A DNA stretch of 64,000 nt from JAEVLT01 sp044598425 (GTDB taxonomy: Bacteria; Bacillota; Bacilli; Bacillales; Cytobacillaceae). Both the position numbers and the translations under genes were made by a program. The stretch covers positions 1,488,001-1,552,000 of the forward strand of contig CP172536.1 in NCBI GenBank assembly GCA_044598425.1, in the 5' to 3' direction. The notes under the pieces are model-generated. The model had not been told where the DNA came from, made no database searches, and saw only the letters and a list, made by a program, of their open reading frames with translations. Shown one piece after another: positions 1-7,805 of the stretch (position 1 is its first letter; the number at the start of each line of letters is the position of its first letter).

Positions 1-28
1 AGAAGAAATGGACTATATTAGAGAAGGT
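1..28 (+). pseudogene. 3' end of the N-terminal half of an interrupted MFS transporter
   Basis: In the frame starting at base 2 these bases read EEMDYIREG, then run into the IS end and stop at the TGA at 41-43. Joined to the sequence from 2631 (GGLAES...), the frame gives IREGGGLAES, which fits the cytoplasmic loop of anion:cation symporter-type MFS proteins, where a YI..GGGL stretch is common. The rest of the N-terminal half lies outside the window. The gene is therefore split by the insertion, and the fragment at 2631-3293 is its other half. Confidence 0.75.
22..28. repeat. Target site duplication, left copy (AGAAGGT)
   Basis: AGAAGGT here is repeated exactly at 2624-2630, on the other side of the IS21 element. 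Removing the element and one copy restores an open MFS frame, which supports these bases as the duplicated target. An 8-bp reading (AGAAGGTG) is also possible because both copies are followed by G. Confidence 0.75.
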
Positions 29-40
29 GTAACCGTCAAG

Positions 41-58
41 TGAAAATGGACACTTTTT
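41..58 (+). repeat. IS21 inner inverted repeat, left end
   Basis: TGAAAATGGACACTTTTT matches the reverse complement of 2570-2587 at 17 of 18 positions. A second partial copy (TGGACACTTT) follows at 71-80. These are the expected multiple transposase binding sites of an IS21-type end. Confidence 0.8.
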
Positions 59-63
59 GCTAA

Positions 64-834
64 TTAATTTTGGACACTTTCATCCCCAAAAATTGAAGAA
101 CGATGTTTCATACGATAACTTTCTTCTTCTCTAAAATGGATCACTTCAGCTCGATGGATGAGTCTATCCAAAATAGCTGTAGCTATGCCGGGATCCCCTA
201 ATAATTCACCCCATTCCTGAGGGCTTTTGTTTGATGTTATAATGACGGAGGCTCGGTCGTACAAGTCATTAATCAAATGAAATAACAGATTAGCTTCCCG
301 AGTGTCCATCGCCATGTACATCAAGTCATCAATAATGACCAAATGGGAGTCTCTAATTCGTTTCATCCTTGTCTGTGACTTTCTTGTAAATTCCTCCGTT
401 TTCAATGTGTGTATTAATTCCCCCATAGAGATAAAGGATACTTTATATCCTTGATGAATAGCCTCTATTCCTAGTGCCGTCGAGAGGAGGGTTTTTCCCA
501 CCCCTGTCGGCCCTAGAAGTATAAGGTTGTACAGTTGATCAATCCAAGTGAATTCCTTCAATTGATTAATTTGCTTCATGCTTAAGGATTGTTGCTCATT
601 GACGTTAAATGCATCAATTGTTTTATAGAAAGGGAACCCTGCCCACTTTAATCGCTTTTCAATTTGCTTCTCATCACGACGCTTTTGCTCATAAGCCGTC
701 AGGTGCTCGACAAACATCCTGTATGTCCAATCCTCCGATTCGGCTTGGGAAATAAGCGTAGGAAGATAGGTGGCGCTTTCCGACCACCTTAATGAACATA
801 AACGTTGTTGCAATTGTTCTAGAGACAAGCTCAA
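64..834 (-). CDS. istB: IS21-family helper ATPase IstB
   Basis: This 256-residue protein is the AAA+ ATPase that helps IstA choose and activate target DNA. A Walker A motif GPTGVGKT lies near residues 108-115 and a Walker B motif LVIIDDL near residues 166-172. The N-terminal 60 residues form the usual helical IstB extension. Its start overlaps the istA stop by four bases (ATGA), which indicates translational coupling. The gene ends only a few bases inside the left inverted repeat. Length and motifs agree with full-length family members, and no frameshift or early stop is seen. Confidence 0.93.
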   Translation of the reverse strand: MSLSLEQLQQRLCSLRWSESATYLPTLISQAESEDWTYRMFVEHLTAYEQKRRDEKQIEKRLKWAGFPFYKTIDAFNVNEQQSLSMKQINQLKEFTWIDQLYNLILLGPTGVGKTLLSTALGIEAIHQGYKVSFISMGELIHTLKTEEFTRKSQTRMKRIRDSHLVIIDDLMYMAMDTREANLLFHLINDLYDRASVIITSNKSPQEWGELLGDPGIATAILDRLIHRAEVIHFREEESYRMKHRSSIFGDESVQN

Positions 835-2399
835 TTGGGTATACCTCCTTGTAAAACCGCTAAATAGTCGTTCATATCTCGAATCTTTGGTTTCGTTAAT
901 AGGACGGATTTATCAGCTGCTTCCAAAGGCTTTATCGGGGCTTTTTCTGGCTCGGCTTGTGCACTGTCCTCTTGGCGCTGTCGTTTAACATATAGGATAA
1001 TATCACTAAATTCAGTCGCACTATACAAGCCTCTATCCATACACTCCTTTAAAGCCTCGCATGCAAACTCTGGAGCCGTTTTAATCGCTTTTGATATAAG
1101 CTGAAGCTGATCCCGAATATATCGCGGATATCTACTATGGACTTCAGTTAGAAATTCATGTGCGAGCTCAACTTCTTCAAATTGCTTAGAAACACTCGTG
1201 ATGTAAGCAGGAATACCTTTGGTTCGGTCTCGTTTATGTTGGCGGTCTTGGATCAATTTGCCCTTTTCTTGACAAATAATATGGTCCGCAATCACAGGCC
1301 CTTCCTTTTCCTCTCGAACAAGGAGATGGCTCTCATCCGTCACTTCTATATAAACATCTTTATCTTTCTTATAGGTTCCGAGAGGAACAGAGTAGCGATT
1401 TGACAAGTAGAGAATGGTGTTGTCCTTACGAACGGTTCTTGTTATACTTGAATCAACGTTTGAAAGTACAATTTCTTTAGTGACTAGTCGTAAGTGTTGT
1501 TTTTCTAGGGCAAACACTTCGACTGGTCTTTTTTTAGTTGTATTGTGAACTTTACCATTCCCCGTTCTTTCTAGCCAGGCGATACACTGTTCATTCCACT
1601 GATCGATCCCACCGAATACCCGATTTTTAGCGAAGTTTTTCTTTATAAATCCAACCACATTCTCAATCCGACCTTTACTTTCAGGGTCCGCTTTCCGACA
1701 GACGTGTAGGACTAATTTTCTTTCTTCACGGTAAGCTTGAAATTCTCCCGTAAGTATTAAGTCGCCTGAATTCTCACTGACCACCATGAGAGAATCCTGA
1801 TCATAAACAAGTTCATGTGGAATGCCTCCATAAAACTGAAAGGCGCTCTCATGCGTTCGAATAACATCTTTCGTTGTGAATGGCCTGTCCAGCCACTCGA
1901 CGTACTTAAAACGAGAATGTGACAACACAAAGCTAATGAAATATAACTTAATCTCCTTTCCATCCGGTGTTTTTTGTACGGTTTGGCCAAAGTCGACCTG
2001 TGCCTGTCTTCCCATTGGTGGATCTGGTATGGCTTCATAGGCCCGCTTTTCTTCGACTTTAGGAATATTGTATTTCTCACGTAATCCTTTAACGTAGCCA
2101 CGCACCGTACTCTCGCCAATTTGTAATGTCGGATTCTCTTCTCGTAACCAATCATGAATTTGGGAAGAAGAGAGATCAGGGTGCTCGCTTAACCATGTGT
2201 GAATGAGCATTTCATAAGGATCCAATTTTTTATACCTCGTTTTTGTAGATGCCATCCATGCACTCATTTCCTCTGGTGATTTCTCAAGGTATTTATACAC
2301 GGTAGTCCTAGAGATCCCTAATTTTCTAGCAATTCTTCTCACCCTAAATCCTTGCTGCTTTAATTGGTAAATTTCCATATACACTTTCCACTTTTCCAC
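831..2399 (-). CDS. istA: IS21-family transposase IstA
   Basis: This 522-residue DDE transposase has an N-terminal helix-turn-helix (RRIARKLGISRTTVYKYL, about residues 20-37) followed by a second DNA-binding region. The RNase-H-like catalytic core follows. Its acidic residues are the D in QVDFGQ (about 135), the D in LVYDQD (about 200) and the E in SKGRIENVV (about 245). The C-terminal beta-barrel/Mu-C region is also present. It overlaps istB by four bases. Length is normal for the family and nothing suggests inactivation, so the element could be mobile. Confidence 0.93.
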   Translation of the reverse strand: MEKWKVYMEIYQLKQQGFRVRRIARKLGISRTTVYKYLEKSPEEMSAWMASTKTRYKKLDPYEMLIHTWLSEHPDLSSSQIHDWLREENPTLQIGESTVRGYVKGLREKYNIPKVEEKRAYEAIPDPPMGRQAQVDFGQTVQKTPDGKEIKLYFISFVLSHSRFKYVEWLDRPFTTKDVIRTHESAFQFYGGIPHELVYDQDSLMVVSENSGDLILTGEFQAYREERKLVLHVCRKADPESKGRIENVVGFIKKNFAKNRVFGGIDQWNEQCIAWLERTGNGKVHNTTKKRPVEVFALEKQHLRLVTKEIVLSNVDSSITRTVRKDNTILYLSNRYSVPLGTYKKDKDVYIEVTDESHLLVREEKEGPVIADHIICQEKGKLIQDRQHKRDRTKGIPAYITSVSKQFEEVELAHEFLTEVHSRYPRYIRDQLQLISKAIKTAPEFACEALKECMDRGLYSATEFSDIILYVKRQRQEDSAQAEPEKAPIKPLEAADKSVLLTKPKIRDMNDYLAVLQGGIPN

Positions 2400-2498
2400 C
2401 TTTCAACTTCCCTCCACCTGAATTGATAGTTTGATACCCTATCACATTATACAGGTTATGGGAAAACATTTAATAGTATGGGGAAGGTGGGTACGAGC

Positions 2499-2543
2499 AT
2501 TGAAAAGGGTGCCGCCCCTCCCCGGGACGGCACCCTTTTCAAT
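2499..2543. terminator. Perfect 16-bp stem hairpin between istA and the right IS end
   Basis: Bases 2499-2514 and 2528-2543 are exact reverse complements (ATTGAAAAGGGTGCCG and its complement) around a C/G-rich 13-base loop. It lies upstream of istA inside the element. Such a stem could stop or block read-through from host DNA into istA. It lacks a clear T-tract beyond the stem itself, so the terminator role is inferred. Confidence 0.5.
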
Positions 2544-2569
2544 GCCAAATCCCCTAAAGCCCCTAGGTT

Positions 2570-2587
2570 AAAAAGTGTCCATTTTTA
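2570..2587 (-). repeat. IS21 inner inverted repeat, right end
   Basis: The reverse complement of these bases is TAAAAATGGACACTTTTT, which differs from the left copy at 41-58 at one position. Beyond it the element continues for 36 bases to its GTTAC tip at 2623. Confidence 0.8.
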
Positions 2588-2623
2588 TCTAGCGGAAACT
2601 GCCTACTTTAGTTTAGCAGTTAC

Positions 2624-2630
2624 AGAAGGT
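2624..2630. repeat. Target site duplication, right copy (AGAAGGT)
   Basis: This is an exact copy of 22-28, directly after the GTTAC tip of the element. It codes the EG of the MFS frame, which continues GGLAES from 2631. Confidence 0.75.
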
Positions 2631-3293
2631 GGAGGACTAGCTGAAAGTGCAGTAGAGAAACAAAAGGTTAAATGGGTAGAGGTTAAGCAATTGTTAAAAT
2701 ATCGCCAAATTTGGGGAATCAGTTATACTCAATTCTCGGTAGCATCAATGCTCTATTTCTTCTTAACATGGTTTCCAACCTATCTTGTTCAAGAAAAACA
2801 CATGTCCTTTATTAAAGCTGGTTTTATGGGTTCTTTACCGTATATTGCTGCGTGTATTGGAGTTCTGTTGGCGGGGGTCTGGTCAGATAAAATGGTTAAA
2901 AACGGTAAAACTTTAACAGCTGCACGAAAAACCCCAATCATAACAGGTGCCTTGGGTGCGTGTTTAATCGTTCTTGCTAATTACACACAAGTACCCGGAT
3001 TAGTTATCGCAATTATGTCAGTTGCCTTTTTTTCGCAAGGAATGGCAGCCACGGGTTGGGTAATGGTTTCTGATCTTGCCCCTTCAAAACTAGTTGGTTT
3101 GGCAGGTGGGGTTTTTAACGTAGCGGCAAACCTATCTGGCATCATCACTCCAATTGTAATTGGTTTTATCGTACAAAAAACACATTCGTTTACAGGCGCT
3201 TTAATCTTTATTGCCGTACTTGCACTTTCGGGTGCTCTGTCACTTCTTTTTGTTGTTGGTAAAATTGAACGTCTTGAACTTAAAGAAGAATAG
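2631..3293 (+). pseudogene. C-terminal half of an MFS transporter cut by the IS21 element
   Basis: About 220 residues remain, covering the central loop and transmembrane helices 7-12 of an MFS permease. The style is that of the anion:cation symporter group that includes hexuronate and glucarate transporters (helix 7 region SYTQFSVASMLYFFLTWFP, then GVWSDKM and GLAGGVFNVAANLSG). The frame stays open upstream into IS sequence as far as an ATG at 2478, but those residues are IS-derived and do not belong to the transporter. The original gene began left of the window. It lies just upstream of the LacI-controlled catabolic cluster and may have been its importer. If so, the insertion would have disabled uptake by this route. 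Confidence 0.85.
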
Positions 3294-3320
3294 TAGAGAT
3301 TCTTCTAATGGTATTTTAAT

Positions 3321-3380
3321 AGGACATACCTTCTTAATAGATATTTGTTAGTATCTATTAAGAAGGTATGTCCTTTTTTA
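3321..3380 (+). terminator. Strong intrinsic terminator after the MFS gene
   Basis: A perfect 23-bp stem (3321-3343 with 3352-3374) encloses an 8-base loop and is followed by a T-rich run. It is among the longest hairpins in the window and separates the broken transporter from the regulator gene. Confidence 0.9.
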
Positions 3381-3700
3381 TTTACAAACATTCAGCATAA
3401 GAAGCTAGAATAAATTTCAATTTATTCTTAAATTTTAAAATGGGCAGCATTCTTAAGTCATATAAAGGTATATTTAGAATCTACCTAGTTGATTGTTAAG
3501 GCCATCATGTTATCATATAAGAGACAGATAATCTGCTAGAAAGTGATTGGTAATACAATCTAAATGATCAAAATTGTATAAACGCCTTCAATACTAAGTT
3601 CCTGCAGGAATTTTAATTGCAGCTGAAAAACACAAAATTTTAAAAACTCTTTAAAGTTAGTCATGCGCATTATTTTGGTTTGTCCTAAAAAACGGGTAGT
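3381..3700. other. Intergenic stretch upstream of the LacI-type gene
   Basis: About 320 AT-rich bases without a credible open frame or RNA fold that I recognise. It presumably holds the promoter of the regulator gene, but I could not single one out. Confidence 0.4.
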
Positions 3701-3711
3701 TGGTGGTTATA

Positions 3712-4719
3712 ATGGCAGAAAAAAAACGAGTTACGTTGCTAGATGTTGCAAAACATGCAGGTGTTTCCCGGGCTACTGCTTCACTTATCGTTCGGGGAAG
3801 TCCGAAAATCGCTGAAAAAACAAGAAAAAAAGTTTTGAAATCGATGAGGGAATTAGGTTATGTTTATGATCGAATTGCTGCTAATATGCGGTCCCAGCAT
3901 TCATCCACTGTTGGGCTCATCATTACAGATATCGCCAACCCTTTTTATACGGAGTTACTAAGAGGTGTTCATCATATATTGGAAGAGGCTGGTTATATAG
4001 TATTCCTAGGCACGACTTTTGATTCAGATGATAAACAGAAGCAGCTTATATCGAGAATGCTTGAGCATAGGGTAGGAGGAATCATTCTCTGTCCTGTATC
4101 TGACAGTTCAAAGGAATCGATTGAACAAATAAAACAAGTTGATATTCCTATTGTGATGGCGGTCAGAGAGTTAGAAAATGTGGACAGTGATTATGTTGGA
4201 ATTGATTATGTTTCAGGAGCTCAACTGGCAGTAAATCATTTAATACAAAAAGGACACAGAAGAATTGCTTTTTTAGGAGGAACTTCAGAATCCTCTGCCT
4301 GGAAGGAGAGAGGCAAAGGGTATTCACTGGCGTTAAATCGTGCCGGGATTGATATTGATGAGTCATTGATCATTCAAAGTTCTGTTTCTCGAGATGGCGG
4401 GGCAGAAGCAGTTCAAAATTTGCTAAGCAACAAAAAGCTTCCCACAGCTATTTTTTGCTTTAATGATTTTGTGGCGCATGGAGTGATGCAAGGACTCAAG
4501 ATGAATGGTTTTGAACCGGGGGTTGATATAGCAGTCGTTGGATTTGATAATAATAGTGAGGCCGCTTTATATAACCCTCCGCTAACCACAGTGTCATCAT
4601 TCGCAAGACTAATAGGGTCACAGGCAGCAAATCTTTTGCATCAGCGAATCTTAGATGAAACACGTGAAAAGCAGCGGATTATTTTACAACCAGAACTCAT
4701 TGTACGAAAATCTTCATAA
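3712..4719 (+). CDS. LacI-family transcriptional regulator, probable local repressor
   Basis: This is a 335-residue LacI/GalR-type protein. The N-terminal helix-turn-helix and hinge helix read VTLLDVAKHAGVSRATASLI, and a periplasmic-binding-protein-like effector domain follows (IITDIANPFYTELLRGV near residue 65, then AVVGFDNNSEAALYNPPLT near residue 275). I chose the ATG at 3712 because GGTGG sits six bases upstream; an in-frame TTG at 3700 would add four residues and has no better site. It is followed by its own terminator. A palindrome (TAGATCGATCTA and a one-mismatch copy) lies downstream at three places in the adjoining catabolic cluster, which makes this protein the likely binder. The effector is unknown. 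Confidence 0.9.
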   Translation: MAEKKRVTLLDVAKHAGVSRATASLIVRGSPKIAEKTRKKVLKSMRELGYVYDRIAANMRSQHSSTVGLIITDIANPFYTELLRGVHHILEEAGYIVFLGTTFDSDDKQKQLISRMLEHRVGGIILCPVSDSSKESIEQIKQVDIPIVMAVRELENVDSDYVGIDYVSGAQLAVNHLIQKGHRRIAFLGGTSESSAWKERGKGYSLALNRAGIDIDESLIIQSSVSRDGGAEAVQNLLSNKKLPTAIFCFNDFVAHGVMQGLKMNGFEPGVDIAVVGFDNNSEAALYNPPLTTVSSFARLIGSQAANLLHQRILDETREKQRIILQPELIVRKSS

Positions 4720-4738
4720 TTTAAGCAGGGCAGGATAG

Positions 4739-4762
4739 AAAAGAGGAATTCCCTCTTTTTTA
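4739..4762 (+). terminator. Intrinsic terminator after the LacI-type gene
   Basis: AAAAGAGG and CCTCTTTT form an 8-bp stem around a 5-base loop, and the T-run continues after the stem. It separates the regulator from the catabolic operon. Confidence 0.75.
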
Positions 4763-4772
4763 TTATTTTATT

Positions 4773-4784
4773 TAGATCGGTCTA
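4773..4784. promoter_or_regulatory. Candidate operator TAGATCGGTCTA (copy 1, one mismatch)
   Basis: It differs by one base from the palindrome TAGATCGATCTA found at 4921-4932 and 8765-8776. It lies about 190 bases before the alcohol dehydrogenase gene. A central CG in a short palindrome is usual for LacI-family operators. Confidence 0.55.
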
Positions 4785-4851
4785 ATTATTTTGATACTTA
4801 TTAAAATTCTGAAAAATATATTGCAAACAAAGACATAATAAGATAACATAA

Positions 4852-4865
4852 TGATAACGCTTACT
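4852..4865 (+). promoter_or_regulatory. CcpA cre-like box TGATAACGCTTACT
   Basis: It matches the Bacillus cre consensus TGWAARCGYTWNCW with one mismatch at the fourth base. It lies between operator copies 1 and 2 in the leader of the catabolic operon, so carbon catabolite control is likely. Confidence 0.6.
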
Positions 4866-4920
4866 TTATTAAAATTCAGAAGGTGTGGTGTTGTAATTAT
4901 TGTTTTATTTCTTTTAAAAA

Positions 4921-4932
4921 TAGATCGATCTA
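4921..4932. promoter_or_regulatory. Candidate operator TAGATCGATCTA (copy 2, perfect palindrome)
   Basis: A perfect 12-bp palindrome about 40 bases before the start of the alcohol dehydrogenase, the first gene of the operon. The same 12 bases recur at 8765-8776. Confidence 0.65.
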
Positions 4933-4971
4933 ATAAATATTAAAATTTTAAGAATATGGATGGTGGAGAGG

Positions 4972-5973
4972 ATGTTGGGGTTATTTTTAAAAAATCCCGG
5001 TGAATTAGATTTAAAGGAGTTAAATAATGTAGCAGAACTAAGGGATGATGAAGTTAAAATCAAATTAATTTATGGAGGAATTTGCGGTTCTGATATAGGG
5101 GTATATAAAGGAAAGTTTAGCCATGCTAAATACCCGATTGTTCCTGGACATGAATTAGTAGGAGAAATAATTGATGTTGGAAAAAATGCTCCTTTTACTA
5201 CTGGAACTAGAGTTGTTGTTACACCAAACACATTCTGTGACGAATGTGAAAATTGTTTAAATGGAAAGAAAAACATTTGCAAAAATAAACAATCCCTTGG
5301 AGTTACTATTGCTGGAATATTTGCGGAGGAAATTATTATTGCATCCAAATACGTTTTGCCAATTCCAAGCCTGTTACCGAATGAAAAGGCAATATTGATT
5401 GAGCCTTTTGCTGTAATTGCACATGCATTTAAAAAGGTTAGCATTACAAAAGATACTACTGTTTGTGTGATTGGCTGCGGAACGGAGGGGATGCTTTCCA
5501 TTGCCTTAGCTCAATATCTAGGTGCACAAGTTACCGCGATTGACATTAACGAAAAAAAACTTGAAAAAGTGAAGACGCAGTTTATTGGAGTGAAAACGGC
5601 ATTTTCTAAAGATCTTCAAGATTCAGCTTTTGAAGTGGTGATTGAAGCTGCCGGCGTAAGGGATTCCGCGGAACAAACGCTACGGATTACCAAGCCTGGA
5701 GGGACAGTGGTATATATTGGATTAGCGCCTGAAGCCACCTTTTCAGTTATGCAGCTTGTCAGGAACGAAATTACTTTAAAAGGATCTATTATCTACAACT
5801 TCCCCGAGGATTTTGAAAAATGCGTTGAATATTTAATGGACGAACGATTAAATGTTAAACCGATTATTTCTAATATTTTTCCATTAAGAGAGTACGATAA
5901 AGCCTACAGTGATGCTATTTCTGGCCAGTTTGGCAAAATATTAATTGACTTTAGGGAGGAACATATTTTATGA
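4972..5973 (+). CDS. Zinc-dependent medium-chain alcohol/polyol dehydrogenase
   Basis: An MDR-family NAD(P)-dependent dehydrogenase of about 333 residues. The catalytic-zinc ligands appear in GICGSDIG and PGHELVGE. The structural zinc site is the four-cysteine lobe CDECENCLNGKKNIC. The Rossmann domain has the loop GCGTEG, and the following acidic AIDIN suggests NAD rather than NADP. It resembles sorbitol and threonine dehydrogenases. I prefer ATG 4972 because GGTGGAGAGG directly precedes it; ATG 4960 would add four residues with a weaker site. Its stop overlaps the next start (ATGA). In this cluster it probably oxidises a secondary hydroxyl of the unknown substrate. Confidence 0.88.
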   Translation: MLGLFLKNPGELDLKELNNVAELRDDEVKIKLIYGGICGSDIGVYKGKFSHAKYPIVPGHELVGEIIDVGKNAPFTTGTRVVVTPNTFCDECENCLNGKKNICKNKQSLGVTIAGIFAEEIIIASKYVLPIPSLLPNEKAILIEPFAVIAHAFKKVSITKDTTVCVIGCGTEGMLSIALAQYLGAQVTAIDINEKKLEKVKTQFIGVKTAFSKDLQDSAFEVVIEAAGVRDSAEQTLRITKPGGTVVYIGLAPEATFSVMQLVRNEITLKGSIIYNFPEDFEKCVEYLMDERLNVKPIISNIFPLREYDKAYSDAISGQFGKILIDFREEHIL

Positions 5974-7736
5974 ATGAACTAATTTCTCGTCAATTAGTGA
6001 GATACCTTGAAGAAAGGGGGATCGAACACATCTTTGGATTGTGCGGACATACGAATATTGCGGTTTTGTCCGAACTAGAGAAAAGTTCTATTAAATTTAT
6101 CAATGTTCGGCATGAACAAATTGCCGCACATATGGCAGATGGATACGCCCGTGTAAAGAAAAAAGCAGCTGTTGTTTTAAGCCATTTGGGCCCGGGATTA
6201 ACAAACGCAGCAACTGGAGTTGCAAATGCAGCATTAGATTCAATTCCAATGGTTGTGATTGCAGGTGATGTACCTAGCCATTATTACGGAAAACATCCGC
6301 ATCAAGAAGTCAATTTACATGGCGATGCAACCCAATATGAGATTTATCGTCCATTTGTAAAACGCTCGTGGAGAGTTGATCGTCCTCATTTATTTCCAGA
6401 AATTTTAGAAAAGGCATTTCAATTGGCTGAAAGTGGAAATCCGGGGCCTGTGTTAGTTTCCGTTCCTATGGACATTTTTTCGAAAGAAATTGATACAGCT
6501 TACTTTGAAAAAGTAAAACACAATACAAAGGCACTACATAAACCTTCAATAGATGATGAGACTGCAAGAACGATTATTCGAACATTCGTTACAGCTAAAA
6601 ATCCATTATTCTATGTTGGTGGGGGAATCATGCTTGCAGACGCTGCGAATGAATTAAGGGAGCTAGTTGACCATTTAAATATTCCGGTTGCTTACTCATT
6701 AATGGGTAAGGGCGCTGTATCTGATGATCATCCATTAACATTAGGAATGACAGGCTTTTGGGGTACAAAATTTATTAATGATAAATGCAAAGCAGCAGAT
6801 TATATTTTTGCCATGGGTACTCGCTTTGCTGAAGCAGACAGCAGTTCATGGGAACCGGAATATACATTTAATTTCCCTCCTACAAAGCTGATTCAAATTG
6901 ATATTGACCCAAGTGAGATTGGTAGAAATTATCCTGCTGAAATTGGTATAGTTGCAGATCTAAAAAAAGCATTGGCAGTTTTAAACCGGGTTGCAAAAGA
7001 AATGTTACCCGAAGGTTTTCAACCAAAATACTTAGAATCTCTTAAAGAAGAGATTGCCCAGTATCGAAAAGACTTTAAAAATAGTAATCAAAAATATATT
7101 AAAGACGATACTTTCCCAATGATGCCTCAGCGGATTTTAGAGGAAGTACGTGAAGTTCTTCCAAAAGATGCATTGATCACAACAGATGTTGGCTGGAACA
7201 AAAACGGAGTAGGACAACAATTCCCAATATTTGAAGCGGGATCGATTCTTACACCTGGGGGCTATGCCACAATGGGATTTGGTGCTCCTGCTGCAATGGG
7301 TGCAAAAATAGCTGCTCCAAACAGGGTAGTTGTATCATTAGTAGGTGATGGAGGGTTTGGACAGAATCCAGCATTGCTTGCAACAGCATTTGAAGAAGAA
7401 ATTCCAGTTGTTTGGATTATAATGAATAATTTTGCCTTTGGAACAATTGCTGGACTGCAAAAGGCTCACTTTGGAACCACTTTAGGAACTGTTTTCACAA
7501 AAGATGACCAGCCATATTCTCCTGATTTTGCTGCTATGGCAAGGGCATATGGAATTGAAGGAATTAAGATTGAAGTGGCTGAAGAATTTAAGCCAGCTTT
7601 AGAAAAAGCAATAAAAGCAAATAAGCCGGTGGTAATTGATGTAGCAATGTTGAATAATCCTGTTCCTACAGATGGACACTGGAACATAATGGATATATAT
7701 TCTCCAAATAAAAAGGTACACCACACAACTGTATGA
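5970..7736 (+). CDS. Thiamine-diphosphate-dependent enzyme of the acetolactate synthase superfamily
   Basis: At 588 residues it has the full Pyr-central-PP arrangement of ThDP enzymes such as acetolactate synthase, glyoxylate carboligase and 2-oxoacid decarboxylases. The cofactor-activating glutamate is in NVRHEQIAAHMADGYAR (about residues 44-60). The ThDP/Mg motif starts GDGGFG near residue 455 and ends with MNN. A Shine-Dalgarno GGGAGG precedes the ATG, which overlaps the upstream stop. I cannot assign the substrate: decarboxylase, carboligase and C-C hydrolase activities all occur in this fold. The neighbouring dehydrogenase and acylating aldehyde dehydrogenase make a 2-oxoacid decarboxylase yielding an aldehyde the simplest guess. 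Confidence 0.85.
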   Translation: MNELISRQLVRYLEERGIEHIFGLCGHTNIAVLSELEKSSIKFINVRHEQIAAHMADGYARVKKKAAVVLSHLGPGLTNAATGVANAALDSIPMVVIAGDVPSHYYGKHPHQEVNLHGDATQYEIYRPFVKRSWRVDRPHLFPEILEKAFQLAESGNPGPVLVSVPMDIFSKEIDTAYFEKVKHNTKALHKPSIDDETARTIIRTFVTAKNPLFYVGGGIMLADAANELRELVDHLNIPVAYSLMGKGAVSDDHPLTLGMTGFWGTKFINDKCKAADYIFAMGTRFAEADSSSWEPEYTFNFPPTKLIQIDIDPSEIGRNYPAEIGIVADLKKALAVLNRVAKEMLPEGFQPKYLESLKEEIAQYRKDFKNSNQKYIKDDTFPMMPQRILEEVREVLPKDALITTDVGWNKNGVGQQFPIFEAGSILTPGGYATMGFGAPAAMGAKIAAPNRVVVSLVGDGGFGQNPALLATAFEEEIPVVWIIMNNFAFGTIAGLQKAHFGTTLGTVFTKDDQPYSPDFAAMARAYGIEGIKIEVAEEFKPALEKAIKANKPVVIDVAMLNNPVPTDGHWNIMDIYSPNKKVHHTTV

Positions 7737-7805
7737 TATTAAAAATTATCGGATAAGAGTCAGCGAATGTTTTATAAAAAATGTTCAAAGGCGAGGAGTG
7801 ATTAA

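Larger units (their letters stand above)
29..2623 (-). mobile_element. IS21-family insertion sequence, about 2.6 kb, apparently complete
   Basis: The element carries istA and istB in the usual overlapping order on the minus strand. Its tips are GTAAC (29-33) and GTTAC (2619-2623), the start of imperfect terminal inverted repeats of about 28 bp. Further in, a near-perfect 18-bp inverted repeat lies at 41-58 and 2570-2587 (17 of 18 match, core TGGACACTTTTT), and a further TGGACACTTT copy lies at 71-80. Multiple transposase-binding repeats of this kind are typical of the IS21 family. Both genes look intact, and the 7-bp target duplication is perfect, so the insertion is probably recent. Confidence 0.9.

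Noticed and set aside
2478..2630. In-frame ATG at 2478 as the start of the MFS protein
   Set aside because: These 51 codons lie inside the IS element (hairpin, inverted repeat, right tip) and in the duplicated target; the transporter frame proper begins at 2631 and its real N terminus is left of the window.
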